Below the pieces are notes generated by a model. The model was given only the letters and a program-made list of their open reading frames with translations, ran no database searches and had not been told where the DNA came from. The translations under genes were made by a program, and so were the position numbers. A DNA stretch of 64,000 bases, taken from contig OY969790.1 in assembly GCA_963703125.1 (NCBI GenBank), positions 124,001 to 188,000 of the forward strand. Direction: 5' to 3'. Source of the DNA: MFD04716-140 sp963703125. GTDB taxonomy: Bacteria > Bacteroidota > Bacteroidia > Flavobacteriales > Flavobacteriaceae. How positions within the stretch are numbered: the stretch's first letter is position 1; the number at the start of each line of letters is the position of its first letter. This document shows positions 35,137 through 44,333 of this stretch, one piece after another.

Positions 35137-37296
35137 TTAAAGGTTATCCAACTGGTTACTGCTTTTATCTTGACTTATGGTCCAAAAGAAGCCCACAAAG
35201 AAGAAAGTGTCCGCAGTGGGTTGTATTGCCCTTCGCTCAAAAATTCCATCCATGTTCGGTGAATTGGCATACTGATAACCGCTAACATTATTGAATCCTG
35301 CAAGGTTGCTCACTGAAAAATAAAGGATTTTCTGAGGTGATAACAGATATGCCCAATTGAGGCTAATATTGTTATAGCTTTTGGTCTTTTCAGAAAGAAA
35401 GCCTGTTGTATTTGGGTTGTCATAGGGCCTGCCGGAGGCAAACGAGTATGATAAGCCCAATTGTGAGCGCCAATCTTCTACCCAATATTTGGTTATTACG
35501 GATAAGTTGTGCTTGGCAGCAAAATTTGGGCTAGCTTTTTCCCTAAAGTTCAAATAATCGCGCTCCGTGTCCAGATAGGAATAAGAAACCCAATAATCCA
35601 AATTCTTTATGTTCTTGTTATCCCGCCAAAAAATATCCAATCCCTTGGCATAACCACTTCCTAAATTTGAAAAATTGGAATCAAATTGTGCCAATTCGGA
35701 ATCATACTTTACCAAATTACGATACTCTTTATAGTACGCTTCTGCCCTAAACGTTTTACCATCCCCAGAATATTGATAATTAAGAATATAATGGGATGTT
35801 CTTTCGGCATCAAGATTCGGGTCGAATTTAGAGTATTCAGTTAAAGGATTCTGGTAAAAGTTACCATAGGCCAAGGAAAATTGCCCCTTATCACTGCCCT
35901 TATAAGCGATAGAAATACGGGGAGACAAATTGAAATCATCAATCAATGTGGAATATTCACCGCGTACCCCCAATTTCATTGCCAAACGATTGCTGAAATA
36001 AATGTCACCTTCAGTAAAAAAGGCAGTAAGGTTGTCTTTTGACTCCGTATTGAAAACAAATCCATCAAAGGAATTGTAGCCATCCCTATAGTTCAAATTA
36101 AAATTTTCCAGCCCAAAATCAAGATGATACCGATTGCTATAATTTTTACCGACCTTTAATTTCAAGTGTGTTGCTATTTCTTCCGTATTTACTTTATCCC
36201 TTTGGATCCTGATGTCGTCTTTATTTACTGAAGCACTTGCTCCCCCGTTTATTGACCATCCATCGTTCAAAAAATGCTTGTAAGATGAGTTTAGATAAAA
36301 GTTATTGTTCTTTAACCGAAAGTTTACAAAATCGGAATAATTGATATCTTCCTGTTCTATATCAAGATTGGCATAATTAAAACCGGTGTAAAATTTAAAC
36401 AACCCATTTTCGGATTTACTTCGAAACACGGCCTCCCCGGAGACAGATTCATAGGGCTTGTTCCAACGAGCACCTTGATCTGAAGGTATTATTGTTTGAT
36501 AAGGTGCCAGATTAATATAAGAAGTATTTAGACTCAAGGATTTATTGCCCCAAATTTCCGTATGTCCTACGGTTCCGCCAACCGTCATAATTCCTATGTC
36601 GGTTTTTTCTTGATCGGGCACATCCGTCGTGTTCAAAAGCAGAACACTTGACAATGCTTGTCCGTATTCTGCCGAATACCCTCCTGTGCTAAAAGTAATT
36701 CCTTTAAAAAGAAACGGAGAAAACCGCCCTCGGGTCGGTATGTTGTTTGCGGTTGCACTGAAAGGCTGAAAAACCCTTAAACCGTCAATAAAAACTTGGG
36801 TTTCCCCTGCTGCCCCGCCTCGCACGAAAAGCCTGCCATCCTCGTTCACCGTTGATGTTCCTGGTAAAGTCTGAAGTGCAGCAACGAAATCGCCAACAGC
36901 ACCGGCAGTAGTCACAATATCCAATGGTTTTAACACAGATACCTTTGAATTATCCCCAGCCTGAAAAGAACCTGCGGTCAATGTAACTCCGGTAAGTTGG
37001 TTTATAGCCTCGTCTAATTGAACATCCAAATTCTTTAAAAATGAAATATCGCCTGTTTGCATATAGGTCTCATAAGATATCATTGAAATAATCAAAGTTT
37101 GAGTGCCTGTTTCTGTTGTTTCGAAAGTAAATTTCCCCTCAGCGTCCGTAGATGTGCCATCATAGGTACCTTCCAAGTAAACATTGGCACCTTCAATAGG
37201 CTGTTTCCTGGTGTCTGTCACTACCCCTGAAATAGTGGTTTGGGAAAAGGTGAAGGTTGTGAAAAGTAAAACTGTTAGTTGCAATATTTTTATCAT
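35137..37296 (-). CDS. TonB-dependent outer membrane receptor
   Basis: 719 residues with a signal peptide (MIKILQLTVLLFTTFTFS), a carboxypeptidase-like regulatory domain (~20-100: ISGVVTDTRKQPIEGANVYL), a plug domain (~105-225; GRLFVRGGAAGETQVFIDGL) and a long beta-barrel with alternating aromatic strands. It ends in FFFVGFFWTISQ before a short polar tail. It lacks an adjacent SusD, so a glycan role is not implied; metal chelates or other ligands are possible. It is divergent from the DUF2141 gene. Confidence 0.88.
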   Translation of the reverse strand: MIKILQLTVLLFTTFTFSQTTISGVVTDTRKQPIEGANVYLEGTYDGTSTDAEGKFTFETTETGTQTLIISMISYETYMQTGDISFLKNLDVQLDEAINQLTGVTLTAGSFQAGDNSKVSVLKPLDIVTTAGAVGDFVAALQTLPGTSTVNEDGRLFVRGGAAGETQVFIDGLRVFQPFSATANNIPTRGRFSPFLFKGITFSTGGYSAEYGQALSSVLLLNTTDVPDQEKTDIGIMTVGGTVGHTEIWGNKSLSLNTSYINLAPYQTIIPSDQGARWNKPYESVSGEAVFRSKSENGLFKFYTGFNYANLDIEQEDINYSDFVNFRLKNNNFYLNSSYKHFLNDGWSINGGASASVNKDDIRIQRDKVNTEEIATHLKLKVGKNYSNRYHLDFGLENFNLNYRDGYNSFDGFVFNTESKDNLTAFFTEGDIYFSNRLAMKLGVRGEYSTLIDDFNLSPRISIAYKGSDKGQFSLAYGNFYQNPLTEYSKFDPNLDAERTSHYILNYQYSGDGKTFRAEAYYKEYRNLVKYDSELAQFDSNFSNLGSGYAKGLDIFWRDNKNIKNLDYWVSYSYLDTERDYLNFREKASPNFAAKHNLSVITKYWVEDWRSQLGLSYSFASGRPYDNPNTTGFLSEKTKSYNNISLNWAYLLSPQKILYFSVSNLAGFNNVSGYQYANSPNMDGIFERRAIQPTADTFFFVGFFWTISQDKSSNQLDNL

Positions 37297-37507
37297 GACC
37301 GTATGTTTAATTGATGATGCAAAAATGCAATCACTTAGTAGGTCATCATAATCAAGTTCACCGAACTGTTATTTAAAGAGTCTGAATTGTAACTAAAATT
37401 TCAAACTACAATTGAGTAGCCTATTTCAACAGTTGGGAAAGTTGTTTTTCAATTTGCTTTATGCCCGCTGCATCTTTGAGGTATCATAAACAACTAAAAA
37501 CAATATC

Positions 37508-37927
37508 ATGAAAAAACTAGGACTTATTTTAGGATTGCTTCTTATTACATTTAGTACCCATGCTCAGGAAGAAAACGGTGTTATGGTCACAGTGACCATT
37601 GAAAATGTGCTATCAGATAGCGGCACCATTCTGGGATCTCTACATACTGCTGATACCTTTATGAAAGGCCCAGGCATTGAGAATGCTGCAGTTAAAGCAA
37701 ACCCTGGAGAGGTAATGCTTACGTTTAAGAATGTGAAACCTGGAACGTATGCCATGATGGTCATTCATGACACCAATGACAATCACCGGATGGATATGGA
37801 ACCCAATGGAATGCCCAAGGAAAGCTATGGTACCTCGGGAGAGATTGAACTTTATGGACCACCCACATTTGAAGGGTCGAAGTTTGAAGTTGGGAATACT
37901 GATTTAGATATAAGTATACGATTTTAA
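37508..37927 (+). CDS. DUF2141 family secreted protein
   Basis: 139 residues with signal peptide MKKLGLILGLLLITFSTHA and one small beta-sandwich: VTVTIENVLSDSGTILGSLH, VMLTFKNVKPGTYAMMVIHD, then DTNDNHRMDMEPNGMPKESY, the most conserved part of the family. The protein is exported; its function is unknown. Position opposite the TonB receptor is suggestive only. A strong terminator follows its stop. Confidence 0.87.
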   Translation: MKKLGLILGLLLITFSTHAQEENGVMVTVTIENVLSDSGTILGSLHTADTFMKGPGIENAAVKANPGEVMLTFKNVKPGTYAMMVIHDTNDNHRMDMEPNGMPKESYGTSGEIELYGPPTFEGSKFEVGNTDLDISIRF

Positions 37928-37937
37928 TAGATAGATT

Positions 37938-37978
37938 AAAAATAAAGATCACATCTTGTTGCTGTGATCTTTATTTTT
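37938..37978. terminator. Bidirectional terminator between DUF2141 gene and dps
   Basis: A perfect 16-bp stem (37938-37953 with 37963-37978) around a 9-nt loop, with an A-tract on the left and a T-tract on the right, sits between two convergent genes. It can end transcription from both sides. Confidence 0.85.
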
Positions 37979-37994
37979 GCTTTTAAATTAGGAA

Positions 37995-38474
37995 CTATAT
38001 TTCCTCCGCCAACCAGGCTTTCATCATCCAAACTGTTTTCTCCTGTTCGGTAATAAAATCGCTCATCATACTATTGGTTCCTTCATCATTTGCCTCATCC
38101 GAACCTTTTAAGATCTTACGTTCCAATATCAATAGTTCATGCAGAGAGTCAACAATCAATCTAATCGCAACTTCATCCTGTGTAATATTCTTACCTACGG
38201 GCACCTTTGATTTTTTGATATAATCCTCGAAGGTGTGCATCGGTACACCCCCTAAGGTGAGTATCCGTTCAGCAATTAAATCCACTTTTAAATTGGCATC
38301 GGTGTAAAGTTCCTCAAACCTAATATGCAAATCAAAAAAACGCTTGCCCTTAATATTCCAATGAATTCCCCTAAGATTTTGATAATACCTTTGAAAATTG
38401 GCAAGAAGAACATTTAAATCATCACTTAACTCCTTTGATTTTGTGGCACTTAAGCCTATGCTATTTAGTTTCAT
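37995..38474 (-). CDS. dps: Dps-family DNA-protecting ferritin
   Basis: The start is placed at ATG 38474 (MKLNSIGLSATKSKELSDDL), giving 159 residues, the usual Dps length; the longer ORF would add 17 non-conserved residues over the promoter. The ferroxidase-type motifs are present: RGIHWNIKGKRFFDLHIRFE holds His and Asp/Glu ligands, followed by ELYTDANLKVDLIAERILTL. Dps oxidises Fe(II) with H2O2 and shields DNA. It is divergent from oxyR, 104 bp apart, which fits peroxide control. Confidence 0.9.
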   Translation of the reverse strand: MKLNSIGLSATKSKELSDDLNVLLANFQRYYQNLRGIHWNIKGKRFFDLHIRFEELYTDANLKVDLIAERILTLGGVPMHTFEDYIKKSKVPVGKNITQDEVAIRLIVDSLHELLILERKILKGSDEANDEGTNSMMSDFITEQEKTVWMMKAWLAEEI

Positions 38475-38578
38475 ACGCGTCAATATTAAAATTTGATATA
38501 AATTTACCAAATAACAACGCGCCATTTGTATAAAGTTTATTGATAGTTTTTATATTTTTATAGCCCAAAACAATACTC

Positions 38579-39520
38579 ATGACCATTACGCAATTACAAT
38601 ACGTTTTAGCCGTAGCTGAATATCAAAACTTTACACTAGCCGCAGAGAAAAGCTTTGTTACGCAACCAACACTGAGTATGCAGGTTCAAAAGCTTGAAGA
38701 TGAATTGGATGTATTGATCTTTGATCGCTCTAAAAAACCGATTGCCATTACAGAAGTTGGAAAAAAAATAGTAGCGCAAGCTAAAAATATTGTAAATGAA
38801 GCAGGAAGGATCAAGGATATAGTTGATCAGGACAAAGGATTTATAGGAGGGGATTTTACGTTGGGGATCATTCCCACTATTATGCCAACCCTATTGCCCA
38901 TGTTCTTGAAGGCATTCATTACAAAATATCCAAAAGTAAATCTTATTATTCGCGAGCAAAGTACAGAGGACCTTATTGTCAATATATTGGATGGGCACCT
39001 TGATGCGGGAATAGCAGCCACTCCACTGGAAATAGAGTTAATCAAGGAACGTCCGCTATACTATGAACCTTTCGTAGGTTATATTCCTAAGAATCATAGA
39101 TTGGGGGATGCAAAGAATATAGAGCCAAGTGACCTTGACATATCGGATATATTATTGTTAAGGGACGGGCATTGTTTTCGAGAAGGAGTAATCAATTTAT
39201 GTAATTCCGCTAAAAATAGAACTGATGAGCATTTTCAATTACAAAGTGGTAGTTTTGAAACACTTATTAATCTTTCCAACGAGGGTTTGGGCATGACCTT
39301 ACTTCCCTTTCTGAACACAATGGAATTGGATGATACCAAAAAACAAAATTTAAAGTATTTCAACAATCCTTCCCCCGCTCGGGAAGTGAGCCTTATTTAT
39401 CATAAGAGTGAACTTAAAATTCAAATAACCGAGGCCCTGCGTGATGTAATTTCATCAATAGTAAGAGGTGCGATTGCCTTTCAGGACGTAAAAATTATTA
39501 GCCCGATCAATAAAAAATAA
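38579..39520 (+). CDS. oxyR: Hydrogen-peroxide-sensing LysR regulator OxyR
   Basis: 313 residues: winged HTH (MTITQLQYVLAVAEYQNFTL, FVTQPTLSMQVQKLE) and a LysR substrate domain. The peroxide-sensing pair falls at Cys199 and Cys208 (GHCFREGVINLC), exactly the numbering and spacing of E. coli OxyR, so redox disulfide switching can be inferred with confidence. It is divergent from dps, a classical OxyR target. A terminator follows the stop. Confidence 0.92.
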   Translation: MTITQLQYVLAVAEYQNFTLAAEKSFVTQPTLSMQVQKLEDELDVLIFDRSKKPIAITEVGKKIVAQAKNIVNEAGRIKDIVDQDKGFIGGDFTLGIIPTIMPTLLPMFLKAFITKYPKVNLIIREQSTEDLIVNILDGHLDAGIAATPLEIELIKERPLYYEPFVGYIPKNHRLGDAKNIEPSDLDISDILLLRDGHCFREGVINLCNSAKNRTDEHFQLQSGSFETLINLSNEGLGMTLLPFLNTMELDDTKKQNLKYFNNPSPAREVSLIYHKSELKIQITEALRDVISSIVRGAIAFQDVKIISPINKK

Positions 39521-39549
39521 ACCCCATCAAATAGACGGGGTTTTTATTT
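39517..39549. terminator. Terminator after oxyR
   Basis: An AAACCCC-type arm pairs with GGGGTTT through a small loop with one mismatch, followed by TTTTTATTTT. It overlaps the stop region of both convergent genes. Confidence 0.7.
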
Positions 39550-39734
39550 TAAGCCTTTAAATAAACAAGGCTGGGTTGCAACTCTGGCTTATCGGTAATA
39601 AATTGAAGTAGCCATTCTTTAAGTTCCTCAATTTCATGCGGCAATAACAATGAAATTGCCTTTTTTAGTTCCTTACAAAACAATTTTGTGTCGAAGCTAA
39701 CTTTTTTTAGTACAGTTTTGGTGTACTCGAGCAT
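39549..39734 (-). CDS. Small conserved cytosolic protein of unknown function
   Basis: The start at 39734 (MLEYTKTVLKKVSFDTKLFC) is chosen because small Bacteroidota proteins of this type begin MLEYTKT; an upstream ATG at 39746 would add MAAA. The 61 residues are helical: KELKKAISLLLPHEIEELKE and WLLQFI. There is no signal or membrane segment. I know the family only as short conserved proteins without assigned role. Codon use is normal for the window. Confidence 0.65.
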   Translation of the reverse strand: MLEYTKTVLKKVSFDTKLFCKELKKAISLLLPHEIEELKEWLLQFITDKPELQPSLVYLKA

Positions 39735-39858
39735 TGCTGCAGCCATATTCCAAAATGTTTTAATTAGTTGTTTGTGTTATAAAGTTAACCAATAAATGCT
39801 AAATAATATTGCTCATTGGGAGTTAAAAATTAGATAAATTCGTGTTAAATCAAGAGAA

Positions 39859-41163
39859 ATGGATGAAAAATCAACTCCGATAATAAACGAAATTATTAAA
39901 AAGTTATTATATAGCTCATTGATTTTGATACTTTTAGGGAGCTGTGCCGGCAGCAAAAGTCCCCTTCATAGGTCTGTTTTTCCTGTAATTGAATCTGAAA
40001 CGTTCAAGAATCAGTTTACGGGTCTACTGATTTTGAACGCAGAGACAAGGGACACTTTGGTCAAACTGAATAGTGACAAATATTTTACCCCGGCAAGCAA
40101 TACTAAAATATTTACACTTTTCGCGGCCTTATCAAATCTGCCAGAGAAAATCCCAGCTCTAAAGTATCTAACACTGAACGATACAACATATATTGAAGGA
40201 ACGGGCGATCCAACTCTTTTACATCCCTATTTTAAGGATAGCACAGTATTACGCTTTTTAAACAGTAAAGAGAACGTTGCACTTTATTTAAACAATTTCA
40301 GAGATGAGAGATATGGACCGGGTTGGGCATGGGAAGATTATCAATATTATTTTCAGCCTGAACGTAGTGGCCTTCCTCTATATGGAAATGTAACCAGTAT
40401 ATTCAAAACGGATCATCTTCAGGTATTTCCACAATACTTTAGAGATAAAACTGTAGAACTCGATTACATTAAAAATAGGGAAGAAAATCAAAATCAATTT
40501 TACTATACCCCTTCAGGAAAGGATACTTTAGAAATACCATTCAAAATTGACAGCTCTTTAATAAGAGTGCTGTTGGAAGCTTCCTTGAATAAAAAATTGA
40601 GGATTACCAATCTCATGCCAAATGGGGAAAAATCCATATTATATGGTATACCGTCAGATTCAGTCTATAAAAGAATGATGCATGTGAGTGACAACTTCTT
40701 GGCAGAACAATTGATGCTATTGGTATCCTCAACTATATCCGATACCCTTAATTTTAAAAAAGCGAAGGATTATGTTCTGACCCATCAATTATCAGATTTA
40801 AGGCAGCCACCCAATTGGGTTGATGGTTCGGGCTTGTCTCGATATAATCTATTTACGCCCGGTTCTATGGTTGACGTACTTTATAAAATGTATACCTCCA
40901 TTCCCAAGGAAATACTTTTTGAATTCTTTCCTGCTGGCGGAGAATCCGGCACATTGAAAAATCGGTATGTTGGTGATGAAAGACCTTATATTTATGCCAA
41001 AACCGGAAGCTTGGAAAACAACTATTGCTTGAGCGGTTACCTGCTTACCAAATCAGGTAAAACAGTGATTTTCAGTTTTATGAACAATCATTTCTTGAAA
41101 ACCCCTTCGGAAATAAAAGACAAAATGCAATCTGTTTTTGAAACGATTCGGGATACCTATTAA
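39859..41163 (+). CDS. PBP4-like D-alanyl-D-alanine carboxypeptidase (S13), lipoprotein
   Basis: 434 residues with lipobox LLGSC (Cys29) after a longish N-terminus. The serine peptidase motifs are present: SxxK at Ser80-N-T-Lys83 (FTPASNTKIF), SxN as SDNFLAEQL (~278) and KTG in YAKTGSLENN (~380). It is close to the family length, with little room for the large PBP4 insertion domain. It should trim or cleave peptidoglycan peptides at the envelope. It converges with nudK. Confidence 0.85.
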   Translation: MDEKSTPIINEIIKKLLYSSLILILLGSCAGSKSPLHRSVFPVIESETFKNQFTGLLILNAETRDTLVKLNSDKYFTPASNTKIFTLFAALSNLPEKIPALKYLTLNDTTYIEGTGDPTLLHPYFKDSTVLRFLNSKENVALYLNNFRDERYGPGWAWEDYQYYFQPERSGLPLYGNVTSIFKTDHLQVFPQYFRDKTVELDYIKNREENQNQFYYTPSGKDTLEIPFKIDSSLIRVLLEASLNKKLRITNLMPNGEKSILYGIPSDSVYKRMMHVSDNFLAEQLMLLVSSTISDTLNFKKAKDYVLTHQLSDLRQPPNWVDGSGLSRYNLFTPGSMVDVLYKMYTSIPKEILFEFFPAGGESGTLKNRYVGDERPYIYAKTGSLENNYCLSGYLLTKSGKTVIFSFMNNHFLKTPSEIKDKMQSVFETIRDTY

Positions 41164-41174
41164 CCCTAGAAAGA

Positions 41175-41759
41175 TTATTCAAATAGTTGATTGAGCACGG
41201 CGTATTGCAATAAAATTATTGTTTTGGAATCATTTACTTCCCCTGTTTCCATCATAGCTTTCGCTTTTTCGAATGGAATCTCCAATACTTCTATATTCTC
41301 GGTTTCATCATCGGCACCACCTCCCTCTCCTATTTTCATTCTATCTTCATATTCCCCTATGAAAAGGTATAAGATTTCTGTAACTGAACCTGGTGACATA
41401 TATGTTTCAAAAACCCGTTTTACGTTGTCAATTTTATAACCGGTTTCCTCCTCAACTTCTTTACGAATACAGTCCTCAGGATCGTCCCCATCCAAAAGTC
41501 CGGCGCACACCTCGATCATCATTCCATTCTCATTCCCGTTTAAATAAGTGGGCATTCTAAATTGTCTGGTGAGGATTACAGTTCCCTTTTTTTTATTATA
41601 AAGAAGAATTGCCGCACCATTGCCACGATCATAAGCTTCTCTATGCTGGGTTTCCCACGTGCCGTCATCCCTTTGATATTCAAAAGTGAACTTGTTCAAA
41701 GTGTACCAATTATTGGAAAGCAATTCTTTTTTGATGTTTCTAACCCGATTATTTTTCAA
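41175..41759 (-). CDS. nudK: NudK-type Nudix hydrolase (GDP-mannose pyrophosphatase)
   Basis: 194 residues. The Nudix box GLLDGDDPEDCIRKEVEEET fits G-x5-E-x5-[UA]-x-R-E-x2-E-E with a small variation at the first Glu, followed by an SPGSVTEILYLFIGEY loop. YDRGNGAAILLYNKKKGTVI and RQFRMPTYLNGNENGMMIEV are typical of NudK proteins, which hydrolyse GDP-mannose and ADP-ribose-like sugars. It is isolated, with the dacB-like gene converging. Confidence 0.85.
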   Translation of the reverse strand: MKNNRVRNIKKELLSNNWYTLNKFTFEYQRDDGTWETQHREAYDRGNGAAILLYNKKKGTVILTRQFRMPTYLNGNENGMMIEVCAGLLDGDDPEDCIRKEVEEETGYKIDNVKRVFETYMSPGSVTEILYLFIGEYEDRMKIGEGGGADDETENIEVLEIPFEKAKAMMETGEVNDSKTIILLQYAVLNQLFE

Positions 41760-41872
41760 AGGATACGCTTTTTATATTTTCCATATCCGTTTATATGGAA
41801 TGGGATTCATTATTTGAGCGGTAAAAACAGCGCACAGCGCAGATATTATTTTTGAAAGGTTACTAGCATAAA

Positions 41873-42466
41873 TTATAGACTCCAGCGATTTCCAACTTCG
41901 GATATGGGTTTGCAACCCTCATATTTTCCTGGAATAGGATCGTAACTTAGGACGTTTTCACCAATTTCCCCTGAAGTAAAATAAGCCCAAATAGCCATGG
42001 ACTTCATAGCTCTATAAAATGCTATGGATCCTTGTTCGCCGATGCTTGTACCCCATACCCCCGGGTTGAACTTTCCAGAATTCTTTTCAGCTTCATTTAA
42101 AACCTTGATTCTGTCAGGTTCTTTCAAATTGATAAAAATATCCCCATGATTTGATTTACAATCCTCATTGAATTTGGCAATTTCCTCTCTCATTTTTACC
42201 TGACCGGCCTTATCATACGTTTGGGCGATTACCTTATCAATGAAGATATCTGCCTTGACGTCCAAGGCACCTGGTGTTTCTGTGCGAGGCAAGATCATAT
42301 CGATCAAAAGAGCTATGGTCTTCGCTTCCTCTTCTGTAAAAAACTCAGGTCCCCAATCCAATCGCATTTCATTCTTACAAGATTGAAATATTGAAAGCAT
42401 GGAAGGCATCAGTATTGTTGCGCCAGCATACATACTGGCTTTCTGTAACGCTTTTCTTCTGTCCAT
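41873..42466 (-). CDS. Gluconate 2-dehydrogenase subunit 3 family protein
   Basis: 197 residues, beginning MDRRKALQKASMYAGATILM with a Tat-like or lipoprotein-like leader (FQSC). The body has FTEEEAKTIALLIDMILPRT ETPGALDVKADIFID and FYRAMKSMAIWAYFTSGEIG, the subunit 3 pattern. Such small subunits accompany GMC flavoproteins and are needed for their export and function. It follows the GMC gene by 5 bp on the same strand, so the pair forms one enzyme. Confidence 0.87.
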   Translation of the reverse strand: MDRRKALQKASMYAGATILMPSMLSIFQSCKNEMRLDWGPEFFTEEEAKTIALLIDMILPRTETPGALDVKADIFIDKVIAQTYDKAGQVKMREEIAKFNEDCKSNHGDIFINLKEPDRIKVLNEAEKNSGKFNPGVWGTSIGEQGSIAFYRAMKSMAIWAYFTSGEIGENVLSYDPIPGKYEGCKPISEVGNRWSL

Positions 42467-42471
42467 AAGAC

Positions 42472-44173
42472 CTAGATATTTAATTTTTTGAGCTCCGATA
42501 CCGCATAATCAGCAGCCCTTGCAGTTATAGCCATATACGTAAGGGATGGATTCACGCAGGAGGAAGACGTCATACAAGCTCCATCGGTCACAAAAACATT
42601 CTTTGCGGCATGAACTTGATTGAACCCGTTCAATACCGAGGTTTTAGGGTCTCTTCCCATTCGTGCCGTTCCCATCTCATGAACGCCATATCCTGGAGGA
42701 TGCTCATTATCAAACCCGATCACATCCTTCAGGCCAACCTTTTCCAACATCTCTACGGCATCCTCCTGTATCTGTTTGTTCAATGCCTTTTCATTTGCTT
42801 TAAACTCGGCATCTATGGTTAAGGTAGGTTGGCCCCATTTGTCCAAGACATCTGTATTCAAGCCAATTTTGTTATCATGATATGGTAAACACTCGGCAAA
42901 TCCGGTGATGAAAAATTCCCATGGTCTCCGGTTTTAAAATGCTGTCCTTAAAATCGGCACCAAATGCTTCTATGTTTGCAGCGTTTCCTCCCCGATACCC
43001 TCCACCTTGGTATCCAAAACCACGTACAAATTTGTCCGATTTACTCTTTTCATCAATGTTCACATACCTCGGAATGTAAATTCCATTTGGTCTTCTCCCT
43101 TTGTAATATTTGTCATCGAAACCTTCTACTTTGGCCATGGCCCCCACCCTATATGTATGGTCCATTAAGTTGTGTCCCAATTCACCACTATCATTTCCTA
43201 AACCATTTTTAAACCTATTTGATTTTGAATTCATTAAAATTTGCGTAGTGCTCAATGTAGATGCATTTACAAATACGATTTTGGCCGAATATTCAATCGC
43301 TTCATTCGTTTCTGCATCAATAATACGTACTCCCGTCACCTTTTCTTTCTTTTCATCGTAAATGAGCGATTGCGCAATAGAGAATGGCCTTATGGTCAGG
43401 TTTCCTGTTGCATTGGCGGCAGGTAATGTTACTGCATTACTGCTAAAATAGGCACCATAAGGGCAGCCCCTGCTGCATCTATTCCTGTTCTGACATTGGC
43501 CTCTGCCATTAAGTGGTTCGGTAAGATGTGCTACCCTACCTATGATCAAGTTTCTGCCTTCGAACTCTTTTTCCAATCTACTTTTGACGTGCTTCTCAAC
43601 ACAGTTAAGTTCCATAGGCGGTAGAAAATGACTATCAGGCAATTGCGGTAGACCCAAAGCTTCGCCACTGATACCAGCAAATTTCTCTACATACGTATAC
43701 CAAGGTTCAATATCCTTATATCGAACGGGCCAATCTACTCCATGCCCATCCTTGGCATTTGCTTCAAAATCAAGGTCGCTCCATCTGTAGGTCTGTTTTC
43801 CCCATAAAAGGGATTTGCCCCCCATTTGATGACCTCGCAGCCATAGAAAAGGTTTTTCCTCGGTATAAGGATTTGCCCTATCGTCTGCCCAGAAATGTTC
43901 GGTATCGGCACCAACCCAACCTGAGCGTATATTTTTGTAATGCTTATCTTTCTGCTCGAGAGTCAAGCCTCCCCGTAACTTCATATCCCACGGATCCAAA
44001 TTCATGGTGGGATAGTCCACCACATGTTCCACAATTCTACCACGCTCAAGCACCAAGGTCTTAAGTCCTTTTTCGCAAAGTTCTTTGGCGGCCCATCCGC
44101 CGCTAATACCTGAACCAATGACAATTGCATCATAGGTCATTTCTTTCTTCGCGTCTATATTAAAATTGGCCAT
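42472..44173 (-). pseudogene. GMC family oxidoreductase, frameshifted
   Basis: The N-terminal part from 44173 has YDAIVIGSGISGGWAAKELC, the FAD dinucleotide motif, then LVLERGR, HQMGGKSLLWGKQTYRW, CSRGCPYGAYFSSNAV and LMDHTYRVGAM. After KPE the frame fails near 42925; removing one base there continues PWEFFITGFAECLPYHDNKI and then the C-terminal GMC motif GVHEMGTARMGRDPKTSVLN and TDGACMTSSSCVNPSLTYMA. Repaired, it is ~566 residues and complete. The family oxidises sugars such as glucosides at C3. With subunit 3 it would work in the periplasm. The extra base may be a sequencing error. Confidence 0.82.
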
Positions 44174-44333
44174 TTTCGCTTTTTGTTGAATCTCAAATAT
44201 ACTAATTATTGTAGCAAACGATTCCCAAGATTTTATCCTGTTATTGGAAATTATCAGTATTTTTAGTCCTATACCTATTGGTTATGGGATTGAATTATCA
44301 TAATTCAAATTATAAACTATTAAATAAATATTG

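Noticed and set aside
38475..38578. Classical OxyR binding site between dps and oxyR
   Set aside because: ATAG/CTAT-like pieces are present by chance in this AT-rich stretch, but the spacing does not fit the known motif.
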